64,000 nt of DNA from Monilinia fructicola (Eukaryota > Ascomycota > Leotiomycetes > Helotiales > Sclerotiniaceae), in the NCBI GenBank assembly GCA_008692225.1, contig VICG01000015.1:1825001-1889000 (forward strand), read 5' to 3'. A program made the position numbers and the translations under genes. Below, piece by piece: positions 23,506 through 34,308 of this stretch (positions are counted from its first letter, which is position 1; every line of letters starts with the position of its first letter). Under the pieces are notes generated by a model, which worked only from the letters and a program-made list of their open reading frames with translations, ran no database searches and was not told the DNA's origin.

Positions 23506-25252
23506 CTCATGATCTCAACGTAGATTCATTCCCCCGCATTCGAAAACCTCGTCATCTCTTGCATAAATCTTGGAGCTGAACAAAGGAGAAAGGCTATTTT
23601 TGTTTGTTGGCGATTGGCTACGCGCAAGGCAACTTCAAATACGGAGCTTGTGTTTTCCGAGAGGTGAGCCTGGAATGTAGTTTGAGTGCTTCGGAGAATT
23701 TTGGCTTGGAGGGCGGCTATGCGTTTTATGTGAGTTGTTGGTTTCTTTTGGCTATTATGATGATGAGGTGTCATGGATATGTGATGATCGATGGTTCGAT
23801 GAATTTGGTTGGCTACAGATGAACAGAAATTCCAATGGATGGGGAAGAAAGAAGGGAGAGGAAAGGACTTGCGTGGCTGGTATCTTCTTTATTTTTTATA
23901 GAACTTTGGATTACAGTCGTTCGAGTATATTGATAAAAGAACCGGCGTCATAAGTCTACCTAATTATTGACCTTATAACCTTTTAAGATCATCTATATCT
24001 TCCATATCCATCATAAATCACTCTGTGCATCGTATCGTCCCAGCTGGATTCATATTTCACGAACTTCCGCATCCAAAACCGTCGTACAAGTACATTATTT
24101 ATTAATATGCCCAGCCCAGTCGAGCCTCGTGCAAATTTAAGTTTTTGATATGTAGATTATTGCATGGAAAGGAATAAACACGTAGGATAGAAACAAAACT
24201 CGGGCTTGGGAAAAGTATAGATACCCAAATATATGTTGATTCAAGCCCGGAACTGTTAAGCGAAAGGATAGGAGAAATTTGATGTTATTCTTGTATAGTA
24301 TTTCCCGTATACCGATAAGCAAGAGAATTATAAATACTACAAATTATTGAATGATAGATGATGGATACTTGATTGAAAATTTGAGGAAATGATACGAGAG
24401 AGTGAACTGGAAAGAACGGGATGCGAGGTGATGAGATGAATGAGACGAAAAAAAGGAGATAAATTCTAGGAAACCTAAATAGAGAATATGAGATGAGAAT
24501 GAGGTTATGAATCGTCGAATATTAAATGTTTGATACAGATAGGATTGAGACGCAGAAGTTCTTATATGACCATCTCTTTTTAATGAGCAAAACATTCGCA
24601 GTAGCTAAATCTCTAAATATGACCTCTTCTACCTAGTATTCCTATACCCAACTCTAGTCCTACTCCTATTCCTAAATCAAACTCATCCCGGGCGACTGGG
24701 AAGAGTTACACCTTACTCGAATCGTTCAACTCGACTCGGCTACAAAGAGAAATAGTAACTAAAGAACACAGGCAGTCATCAAACGATACATTAAAACCTT
24801 AAACAATGAGGATCTCACTTGTAGAACCTATTGCTAACTATCGTTCCGGTATGTTGATATACCTACCTACTAGGTAGACCCAGACGAAAATCTATAGTCA
24901 GACCAAACAAGCAGAGTATATGAGATGAGGGAAAGAAGATGAGATATTTTATGTATTTCTATGTTTATTGGAACTACCAGGTTAGATACTATGATTAGGG
25001 AAGTTGATTGGTGCATTTATTCCTCCTAGGGAAGAAGATAATTGGTACTAATACCATAGTTGTCCAATCCTAATATGTTGAACATTGTAGACATAGATGT
25101 TCTACTCAATCTTTAAAACTCGTTGTCTCGCGCGATGCAGTCTGTGAGCCAAGGGCTTATTCTAAGTCACAAAACATGCTTCATAAATGTATAGCTAACA
25201 GGCCTCTCTTGAAAGCCTAATCGTTGATCATAATTCCTTTCCCCAGCACTCT
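23506..25252. other. Spacer without a supportable gene
   Basis: Short open frames only, without domains. The right end carries the 3' untranslated region of the minus-strand Tma22 gene. Confidence 0.45.
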
Positions 25253-26067
25253 CTATACTTCAACTGGCTCCGCCTTCTTCTTCTTCGGTTCCTCCAATAC
25301 AATATTCTTTTTCGGAATCTCCTTGTAATTCTTCAATAAGAACTCTCTCACATCATCACTCACATCACCCTGTACTGTGATTTCTTGTCCTCCACTGGCC
25401 ACTTTTGTTACACTACTTCCCGTCGCAAACTTCGATCCAAATTCCTTAGCCACCTTCTTTAATTCTAATCCAAAAGCCTCCAAGCCCTGTACTTCCGTAA
25501 CATATTTGCGCTTGTTGCGCTCAACGCGCTTGATGCGAAACTTTTGATGATGCAAGTGTTTCATTGTGTTTTGGCTTCAGCAGCTTCGGCTTTGGCGGCT
25601 TTCTTTGTGGCGTCTTTTGCGGCGCGTTTTTGTGCATCAACGGAGAGTGTAGAAGTTGCGGCGGCAAGGGCATCTGGCATTAGAGTTTAGTATATAGAGA
25701 TCTGCGTCTTGGTACTGATATAAGTGTAGCAAGAGAGGAAGATATGTACCTTCAGACCATAACCTCTCATACATGCTTGGGTATTTCTTTTCCAACCATT
25801 CCTGACATTTCTTCACCGTACCGCCATTTTCACAATACTACTTCCTTCCGTGTCAATAATCTCATCTTATGATCCGATAATCTCCAAGTCCAACACATTG
25901 GTTTATAGTAAAAGCCTACCTCGGGTGGTAATGAACAAACTATACTTGCGCATTAGTGAGGGGAAAATCAAGATAGCGGGGATCCGATTCAAATTACCTC
26001 CGCAGTAAACAATATTCCTTGATTGAAGTTCTGTTGGAGCAGCACTTGAATCTTCTACATCTGCCAT
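25253..26067 (-). CDS. tma22: Translation machinery-associated protein 22 (DENR homologue), frame broken
   Basis: Homologue of DENR, which with MCT-1/Tma20 recycles post-termination 40S subunits. Four exons: 26067-25998, 25939-25920, 25837-25750 and from 25673. They give MADVEDSSAAPTELQSRNIV, the N-terminal zinc site (YCG, VC, YCE and KKC; four Cys), QEWLEKKYPSMYERLWSE, and an Ala/Lys-rich linker. The SUI1/eIF1-like domain follows, with IKRVERNKRKYV, FATGSSVT and ITVQGDVSDDVREFLL. Linker and SUI1 domain are in different frames: the linker meets TGA at about 25562. One extra A in AAAA (25569-25572 on the complementary strand) and one extra T in TTT (25538-25540) would explain both steps, since the frame in between reads ETLASSKV as homologues do. 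Expected length is about 200 residues, typical of the family. Confidence 0.88.
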
Positions 26068-27169
26068 GATGACTTGCAAATTAATGGATATTGAATTTTG
26101 AAAGAGTTTTGGGGTAATGGGCGTGGTTTTGTTTGTATTTGGAGGGGAAGCATGAGGCAAGTTGTGTTGCTTAAGCTCAAGAAGGGAATGGTGGGGTAGT
26201 TTTTTCCGTAGTAAATCTAGCGGCCGCTTTAGCCCGATGTCCTATGGAAAGGGGTATCGGCTGACTTGTCATGTTAGCAACCAAACTGTGAGAATTCAGG
26301 TTGATTTAACGTCCTATTCATATAAATTTTACATAAACTCAGATTTTAATTCATTTTCCTGATCATAAAGTAATTTGCCTCCGCGGTAATGGCTCCTCTG
26401 AGGCCAGCGGAGCGTCATTACCTTAGCCTTGGAACATCATTTATAGGGGCAAGCTCCTAGCCTCCAGTGCTCGCTGCGCTCGAAGACAGGACAAAAGTCC
26501 GTCAGTAATTGGGTCAAACTTTGAGTAGATTCCAGCTAAAAATACCAGCTGCAAATCCAGAGAGATCAAAATACAACGTTCAAACTCGATGCAAACATGC
26601 AGTAAATAAGTCAACTCGCAAATTGTAATAATAGCAAGGAAATGTAATAGAAGAACCTTTTATTGGTATCGAACAATCCTTCTAGAAGGGAATAAAACAT
26701 ACACAAGAAGTATTCGCCGATCATATACCATTAAAACCAATCTCAACCACATGCAAAAGGAGTGCCAACCATGAATCATACCATATACCGATGAATGCAA
26801 CCCAAACACCAGCGCTAAAGATACAGAATTCGTATTCCCACGTTCACAGACCAGGACAAAAAGTAGAACCAAGACCAAGACCAATCCAATGTCCAAATCA
26901 TACACCAACCAAAGAATGCACGTCCAGTTTCAACCAATCCAACAATCCCATGTTCAAAACCACAAGCCACAATATCAAGGTTCTATATGCCTCATGAATA
27001 TCGATTAAGGAAGGGGTCACAGCCCATAGCATCCCTAATCAAAGTCCACGAAGGAAGTTCCCCACTTCTCAGTAGAAGTGTTCTCAATTGAGTTTGAGTG
27101 CTTTATACACAAAGGATAAATTGTATTTGAATAAAAGAATTGCATCAGATTGTAAGCAATGAACTGACA
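26068..27169. other. Spacer with a GC-richer hairpin patch
   Basis: No gene supported. The left end must hold the tma22 promoter; the right end is downstream of nbl1. The patch around 26375-26510 is clearly richer in G+C than its surroundings and contains a stem-loop. Confidence 0.5.
26385..26422. repeat. Inverted repeat able to form a hairpin
   Basis: GGTAATG and GCTCC pair with GGAGC and CATTACC across a 12-base loop, giving a 12 base-pair stem with a two-base bulge. GGACAAAAGTCC, another small palindrome, lies about 70 bases to the right. It may be the scar of a transposon end; nothing else marks its function. Confidence 0.6.
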
Positions 27170-28076
27170 TCATGCCCTCTTTCTCAAAACTCTTCCAACA
27201 GCAGTGCTAGCGGGTTGTGTAGAAACTGGTGCAGGCACAGGTGTAGGAGCTGCCTTCTTGAGCTTTGCAGCAGGTGCTTTTTTAACAACGACAGTTTCTG
27301 TACTGCCATTGCTGACATTTCTACCTCTCGTAGTTTTTGGACCTGAGGCTGCCGCAGCAGGTCTTCCTCGAGCAGCTGCTCCGGCTGGATTTGTATGTGG
27401 TGCAACTTTTCGTCCAGCTCTTGTAGGTGGACGGGACTCTGTGATAGGTTTAGCTGGTGGCGCAGGTTTAATAGGCGACGCAGGTAAAGTCCTGGAGTTG
27501 GCGGATCTAGGTGAGAGGATTTGTTTTGGGTCCATGTTGACTCGGGAAGTGGTTCGTTCAGGTAAGATAGGAGCAGCCTTCTGACGTTTCTTCGGATTGT
27601 CAATGTTATTTTCCTTATCCAAGCAAGCATCAACACTTTAAGTTGTTAGTATATGATTCATTTACTCGAAGGGGGTAGGTATACCTATTCCTTTTGGTAG
27701 TACGAAATGGAGGGATTTCGTCGCTTGGCCCACTTTCAAACTCTTCAACTGGAATCTTCTTTTGAGTATTCTTTGGTGGAACGGAGAGTCCAACTTCATT
27801 ACGCGCTGCTTGTGAGCCAGTATTATTGTGTTTATCGAACAAATCTCCAATCTTCCTTTTGCGCATTGAAATCGGTATACGATTGACGCGAATTTCAATG
27901 CGCGTTTTCAAACCTTGAGCTTGAACATTGTATTGCGCTCTGAGCTTTCTGGCGCGTTCAGTAACTATTTGAAGCAAGAATTAGTGTATAATTTGACGCG
28001 TTTTTGAGCTGAACTATTCACCTTCCAACTGCAAGTTCTCCATTAGAGCTTGCTTTTGAACTGCTGTGATAGCCAT
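27170..28076 (-). CDS. nbl1: Nbl1/borealin-like chromosomal passenger complex subunit
   Basis: Three exons (28076-28022, 27964-27685, 27635-27170) encode 266 residues. The N-terminal 75 residues match the Nbl1/Borealin N-terminal domain: MAITAVQKQALMENLQLEVT, then TERARKLRAQYNVQAQGL and TRIEIRVNRIPISMRKRKI, a single long helix pair that bundles with survivin/Bir1 and INCENP/Sli15 and places Aurora B at centromeres. The rest is disordered and basic (PKKRQKAAP, RAGRKVAPHT, KKAPAAKLKKAAP), ending GRVLRKRA, and includes SPR and SP sites that could be Cdk or Aurora targets. Intron phases are consistent throughout. The gene is divergent from rpn10, 551 bases apart. Length is much greater than yeast Nbl1 but usual for filamentous fungi. 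Confidence 0.85.
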
Positions 28077-28627
28077 CTTTGAAGGCTACTATGTGCGCGA
28101 TGATGGATATGAGCAACGATGAGTGGATGCTGCTGTTGTTATTGTTGCTATTGTTGTTCTTATCGTTCAGTTACAATTGTATTGTAGTTGAGATGTATTG
28201 TATGAAGTACAGCAGTTGCAAAATGTTATGATCATGATAGCGAATCGCTGGTTGTTCATCCATATCGAAATCGCTTCTCTTAGCGCCACAAGATGTGGCT
28301 GATATATCCCCCAGTTTCTAAGCTAGGGCTGGTGGATGTGGCTGGGTAATAGATGATGCTTGGTAGTTATTAGTTAAGTTAACCTTACCTACCTAGGTAC
28401 TCATTATTACTACTACCACCTACTGGTGCTCTAATAACCTTAACGCGCAAACCATAGCTACCTTGAGCAACCATACTAAAACATCAACTCTTTATCGTCA
28501 ACCACACATTATCTTGACATTTACATCTACAACACCAAAATTTACTATTGTTTCGACTTTACTATTCTGCCATACCTCTTAAATAAAAGCTTTCGCACAT
28601 TCGCCCAACGGCAAATCATCCATAAAC
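28077..28627. promoter_or_regulatory. Shared divergent promoter region of nbl1 and rpn10
   Basis: Only 551 bases separate the two start codons, so both promoters lie here. It contains an ACCTAGGT palindrome (28391) and a TGTTGTTATTGTTGCTATTG run. No well-defined TATA box or proteasome-type control element could be confirmed. Confidence 0.5.
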
Positions 28628-29597
28628 ATGGGTCTTGAAGCAGTAATGGTTGTAGTGGACAACAGTGAAAGTAGTCGAAATGGAGATTATACACCAACAC
28701 GTTATGAAGCACAATCCGATGCAGTTTCTCTAATTTTTTCCGCCATCACTCAAGCCAATCCGGAATCGTCAGTTGGTTTAATGTCTATGGGAGGAAAGGG
28801 ACCAGAGGTTCTTGTTACCTTAACAACTGATCATGGAAAGATCTTGGATGGATTACATCGTACCAAGACTAAGATTCGTGGAAGTAGTCATTTAGCTACT
28901 GGCATTCAGATCGCTGGTGTATGTGGTTATTATTTCTTTCTGTTTATAAATCACTTGAACATGAAGATCGGAGCAAATGCTAACACCAAGATTCTCGTAG
29001 TTGGCACTCAAGCATCGACAAAACAAATCCCAACGTCAACGTATAATTGTTTTCACTTGTTCCCCAGTCGCCGAAGATGAGAAATCCCTTGTCAAACTCG
29101 CCAAAAAGATGAAGAAAAACAACGTATCAATCGATTTCGTTGTATTCGGAGAACTCGATGATGATGTCACCAAAAAGTTGACGGCCTTCAATGATAACGT
29201 CAAAGGAGGTGATGGATCACACTTGGCTATAATTCCACCCGGACCAGGACTTCTCAGTGATCAATTGATCACTTCACCAATTTTGAATGGAGACGGGCCC
29301 GCATCTGGAGCTGGTATGGGAGGACCAGAAGCAGGTGGTGATAGTAGCGCATTTGAATTTGGTATTGATCCAAGTGTGGATCCAGAGTTGGCATTAGCTT
29401 TGAGAATGAGTATGGAGGATGAAAAGGCTAGGGTCGAGAAGAATGAGAAGACACGACTCGAGAAGGAAGCAGCGGAGCAATCAGCTTTAGGAGAAATCAA
29501 GGAAGAGGATGAAGCATCGGCACCTCTGTTGAATAAGGATGGGGAGGCTAGTGGGAGTGAAAACAAGAAAGATGATGACAAAATGGACACGGCTTAG
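28628..29597 (+). CDS. rpn10: 26S proteasome regulatory subunit Rpn10
   Basis: Ubiquitin receptor of the 19S regulatory particle. Exons 28628-28918 and 29001-29597 (82-base intron, GTATGT donor, in phase) encode 295 residues. A von Willebrand A domain fills the first 190: [20 protein letters not shown] with the degenerate metal site, [31 protein letters not shown] [12 protein letters not shown] across the splice site, then [10 protein letters not shown] and [10 protein letters not shown]. The ubiquitin-interacting motif is [18 protein letters not shown] (about 225-245), with the LALALxxS core. The tail is acidic and charged, ending [10 protein letters not shown]. The frame is intact; length is typical of fungal Rpn10 with one motif. 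Confidence 0.95.
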
Positions 29598-30103
29598 ATA
29601 TGGGATGGTGATATAAGCCGATGGAATGGATGGATTGATAATTGAATGAATGGTTAGGGCTGCATGGCAAACTGGCGTTTGGTATGTATCAATACCTAGG
29701 TAGATATCATAAACAATGGTATTTGGCTCTTTGTGAACAAATTACGCCTAGTTTGTATACTCCTTGACTCCTGCGATGCTTGTCCTCTGAAGCGCCGCAA
29801 TCGACCATCTACTTCAATACTCAAGTCCTAATAGATTCCTTCTATGCCCAAGTCATGCGAACATTCTTCTGCATTCCTTCACGCTCCAGTGCGCGATGTT
29901 TGTGAAAGTCCAGTAAGTGTGATGCTCATAATCCCTTCAATTTTCATTGTCCAGCAGAACCGATTCATATTACCCGATTCACATCGCCCAAATTCGTATC
30001 ACCTCGAATCTCAAAATCTTCCCATTCAGTTTTCTCCCAGTCCTGTCTTCATCGATTCATCAATTTCGACCAAAACGACCAATCACTCTCTTTCTTCTTA
30101 AAT
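29598..30103. other. Spacer between convergent rpn10 and trs23
   Basis: Contains one ACCTAGGT palindrome (29694); no gene supported. It should be made up of the two 3' untranslated regions. Confidence 0.5.
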
Positions 30104-30786
30104 CTACCTCATATTAACCCCCTTAACCCATCTCTCAACGCCCCTCTCAAACCTCTCGCACCTAATCGGCATCTCTAATTGATAAAACGGGTTCTTCATC
30201 ACAAAGTCCGCATACAGTTCATATATTTTTCTTAAAATACTCTCTACATTCGGCATTCCAGGTTCAGTAAACAGAAGAAATTTTTCGTGCCCGTAAGGGT
30301 TTTGAAAACATTGGAGGCGGAAGAGAGTTGTTTCGAGCACTTCGATACCAGACGGGGGATCAGGGCGATCGTCGCTAGTGGGGTGGAAGAGAGAGAGGAG
30401 AGGGAAGAGAGGGTTTTGCCGTGGCTACTTGATGTAGGGTGGCTGGAGGATGGGAGGTGAGAGGGGATGGGATTGAGACGGGTTGAGATGGCGTGGACAC
30501 TGGGCATGTTAGTGAAAAGTTTACATGAGACGTTCTTCTCAGGGATGAGGATGGGAGGAAGTTTGAGCAAATGAATGAATGACTGGAGACAGACCCATGA
30601 AAGGTTCCAGCAAGCACTAGATAATCGTTTATAGACAATTTATTCAATCCATCTGCGAAGTCCCTTCTGGTAGATGAGTCCACCGGCTTTATTTATTATT
30701 GTTAGGGCGAAGACGACCCTGTAAGATGTTAGGTTCGTGGCTTTAATAGTTGGTGGACAGGAAATGATTGGAGTGTAAACTTACAT
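30104..30786 (-). CDS. trs23: TRAPP subunit Trs23 (sybindin/TRAPPC4), multiple frameshifts
   Basis: Core subunit of the TRAPP complexes, the exchange factor for Ypt1/Rab1 in ER-Golgi traffic. Start AT (30786-30785) splits across an intron, then exon 2 from 30718 gives MVVFALTIINKAGGLIYQ; the frame must change to read RDFADGLNKLSINDYLVLAG. Exon 2 ends at 30595 in the correct phase for GVHAISTRLNPIP only if one base is extra near CCC 30662-30664. After a Ser/Pro linker, a second shift leads into GIEVLETTLFRLQCFQ, then TLTGT lies in another frame between AAAA (30300-30303) and AAAAA (30281-30285), and KFLLFTEPGMPNVESILRKI and MKNPFYQLEMPIRCERFERG complete the longin-fold domain. Trs23 is essential in yeast, so a real pseudogene is unlikely unless another copy exists. 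Confidence 0.85.
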
Positions 30787-31382
30787 TTTGATGTTTGATG
30801 CGCTCTCACGAGCGATGCTGGAGATGAAGGAGAGACAGATTCGTGAAAAGGGAATAAGATCAACAAAAACGTGAACTATCTAATCATAGAAGAATTTCAC
30901 ATTCAAATCTACTTTTCTATTCCTTTAACATAAATCAAATCAAAGACTAATTGAGTCAAATATCAAACTTGGCGCATTCATTGTACAATCTTCAAGGCGT
31001 AGAATACAAGTATCCATGGATCACCAATGTCGTCGGTAGCCTCGTCCAAAAAGCGGCTAAGGCACGCAGCCTTCCCCGGATTTCGAGATTTTACGCGACC
31101 GACCAGCACATGTTTGTAGGTTGACCCTGAACTTTGTTTCTTCCTTTCAAGTCGACACCACACAGTTCTGTATACATCGAACCTAATCATAACCACGAGG
31201 GTAATCCTGATATCCACAGAGTGATCTTTTGAGGAAAGGAAGTTTTCTAGATTTCTAGAATTATACTCGAGACAGGAAACTCGGTCGCAAAGGCAATTAA
31301 AGCTAGATTAAATTCAACTCGACCCCCACGAATCTGCCTCACCAACTCCAATCTCCTCTACCCCATTCAACATTCTTCCAAA
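30787..31382. other. Divergent promoter region of trs23 and rpb4
   Basis: About 600 bases with both promoters. A 79-codon open frame on the minus strand has no recognisable domain and was not called. Confidence 0.5.
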
Positions 31383-32038
31383 ATGGTAGCGCCAGCTCCC
31401 ACCTCTCGATCTCGCGCCCCTCCAGCCGGCGACGAAGAGGCTTCTACTGTTCTTAAACTCGGAGAGTTCCAAGATGTAGATGCACTCACCCATTCGGAAG
31501 CCGCACTCGTCATCAACGCCCTTGTCGCAAAGCGTCGCGGTGATCGCAAAAATGTAAATGAGACGGAGATTTTAAGCAAGACGCAAGAATATCTGGATCA
31601 TTTTGCTAGGTTTAAGAGGAAGGAGAATGTGGAAGCTGTTGAGAGATTGCTGGGGAGTAGAGGGGAGTTGGCAAAGTTTGAGAGGGCGCAATTGGGTAGG
31701 TTTTTCTGTTATGTTTTTTGGGCCATGGGAGTTTTGTACTTGATTGAAGAGGAGGAGGGACGGAGAGAGATCAATACTGAATGGAGACCATTTGCCGTTT
31801 GTTAAAGATTGGGCAACGACGAGATTGTTTTGGAGAAGTAATACTGACATAAGACCAAGGTTCATTGTGCTGTGACACTGCAGATGAAGCCAAGACTCTA
31901 ATACCCAGTCTACAAGACAAGATTAGTGATGATGACTTAACAGAGTTGTTGGATGAAATTACAAAAGTTGATGGGATTTACAAACTAAGGAGTTCCTCTG
32001 ATTCAGTCATGAAATTTCAGTATTCCAAATCGGTATAA
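31383..32038 (+). CDS. rpb4: RNA polymerase II subunit Rpb4
   Basis: Stalk subunit of RNA polymerase II, partner of Rpb7. Exon 1 (31383-31695) encodes a short disordered start, then LKLGEFQDVDALTHSEAALV, EILSKTQEYLDHFARFKRKE and GELAKFERAQLG; exon 2 from 31860 gives SLCCDTADEAKTLIPSLQDK and the HRDC-like tail DDLTELLDEITK. The phase-1 splice is consistent. As written the frame runs on to a stop at 32036 (163 residues), but the last 18 or so codons look non-coding. One extra A in ACAAAAG (31973-31976) would restore KLMGFTN and a stop at 31986, giving 146 residues, close to the usual length. Divergent from trs23. Confidence 0.9.
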
Positions 32039-32989
32039 TACTCAAGTATCATCGGTTGCAGTGGATCAAATGAGAGTCATCATGAAATTCTCAAAGGGAT
32101 CAACAAAATCAATGAGAAGATACCGACTATACAACAACCTAGGCAGAAAATCTGCATGGAGAAATATCCGGATTAAAAAAGCAATCCAGATAGAATGGAG
32201 TGATGGGCGTTGGGACTGGGATTTCCATTACTTTCTTTAATGTAGATGGTCCACATGAAGGAAAAAGAGCATTGTTGCGGCGTTTTAATTTCATAATTTT
32301 CGTTCTGATATCTGGAGAGATAGAGTCATGGGGGAAAGGGAATGAATATAATGAAGAATAGTTTTGAGCGGAAGAAAGGAGACTGAGGGCATTAAAGATG
32401 GTTAGGTGGACCAGAGGATGGGTTGGATATGAATACCTACCACGTATTCTGATCTCTCTTAGCTTTCAGGCTCTAGTGCAAAGACGCAGAAGGGAAAGAA
32501 AAGGAGACCAAGTGATGAACCAGGAATACAACTTTCTCATTTCAATCTTCACTCTTCTCATGTTTCCGTCCTTGTTTATATCCCCATCCTTATTCAGTGA
32601 TGAGATGAGATATTGCATAGCGAGTGAGCGTATTCGAAATACATAACAAAAGCAACATCGCCCACCTCAAAGAAAACCCTTGATTTACAACCTAAGTCCA
32701 CATACATGTACTAGGTACTTGGCATACACAGCTAATCTTCTTCTTCATCCCTTTATCTCTATTCCTATCTTCGGTGTTCAAATTCCCCTTAACTTTTGAC
32801 TGTACTGTGTCAATCTTCATTCAATTGCCCAGTTGCTTAGTTGCTTATCATCTCACTTATAATCTGAACTCAACTCAACTCAACTCAAGTCACGCACCGA
32901 AAATAAGCGAAATGAATAAATAAAGTTCACAGGATCTACGTTCATCCATCCTTCATCCATCCATCCATCCATCCATCCATTCACGCCCT

Positions 32990-33047
32990 CTATCCTATCC
33001 TATCCTATCCTATCCTATCCTATCCTATCCTATCCTATCCTATCCTA
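32990..33047. repeat. (TATCC)n pentamer microsatellite
   Basis: Eleven to twelve perfect tandem TATCC units, immediately after a CATC tract. Confidence 0.92.
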
Positions 33048-33120
33048 TTCTTTTGCTTCCTCCTTTTTTCATCATCCTTATCTTTAAAAAAGATTATAAG
33101 ATCTATATTAGCTTTAAATA

Positions 33121-33536
<416 letters not shown>

Positions 33537-34096
33537 ACTCAAATATCATAATTTATAATTGTAAGCTAGCCCTAGATTCCATATTTGCTTATCTCTTATT
33601 CACTTTTTTATATACATATATACATATATACACACATACACACATACACACACACATATATAAATCCCTCTACCATCTTCTCTCTCCTTACCTCGAGCTC
33701 TTATTAATATTTTGATTTCCATCATGGACCTATTTAGTTGGCCGCGAGGGATATAGCACAAGTGCGAGTTTGAGGTAATTTACAAGCGAGGTTTATATGA
33801 TATTGATTTATTTTTGTAATGTAATTTTCACTTGTGTGCTTATTTTGTTTTGATTTATCTTGTTTTGTTTTCTTTTATTCCATGCCATGCCATTCCCCCG
33901 TTCTCTGCACCTCATAAATCTTACAAGCCTCTCATTACCCTCCATCCAAGTATCTCGAGACCTTGTGCTTGCCCCCGTGTCGTATGCATCGTGTCAAATC
34001 CGTATCGTGATCTCTCTTGTTACCCATCAGCCTCTCTCCTCTCCCCTCTCCCCCCTTGCACCTGCCTTCATTAGACTTAATATTGTGTATCCACAT

Positions 34097-34120
34097 CTGT
34101 CTGTCTGTCTGTCTGTCTGT
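34097..34120. repeat. (CTGT)n microsatellite
   Basis: Six perfect CTGT units. Confidence 0.9.
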
Positions 34121-34308
34121 ATGTGATGCATAACTCCAAATCCCAAATCCCAAATTTCAACTCCAAAATGCAAAATGTAAAATGTAAAATGCAACCCCAA
34201 ATCCAAACACCATTAACTCATGCGTACACGGAAAATATCCACAAATCCAACCCCCAACCCCGGCAAACAACCACTATCCCACAACATCCTTTCCCTTCCC
34301 CTTCCCAT

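Noticed and set aside
28604..28618. GGCAAA resembling a proteasome-gene control element before rpn10
   Set aside because: It is only about 12 bases before the start codon and matches six bases; not enough to call a regulatory site.
30978..31217. 79-codon minus-strand frame between trs23 and rpb4
   Set aside because: No recognisable domain, and it sits in a shared promoter region.
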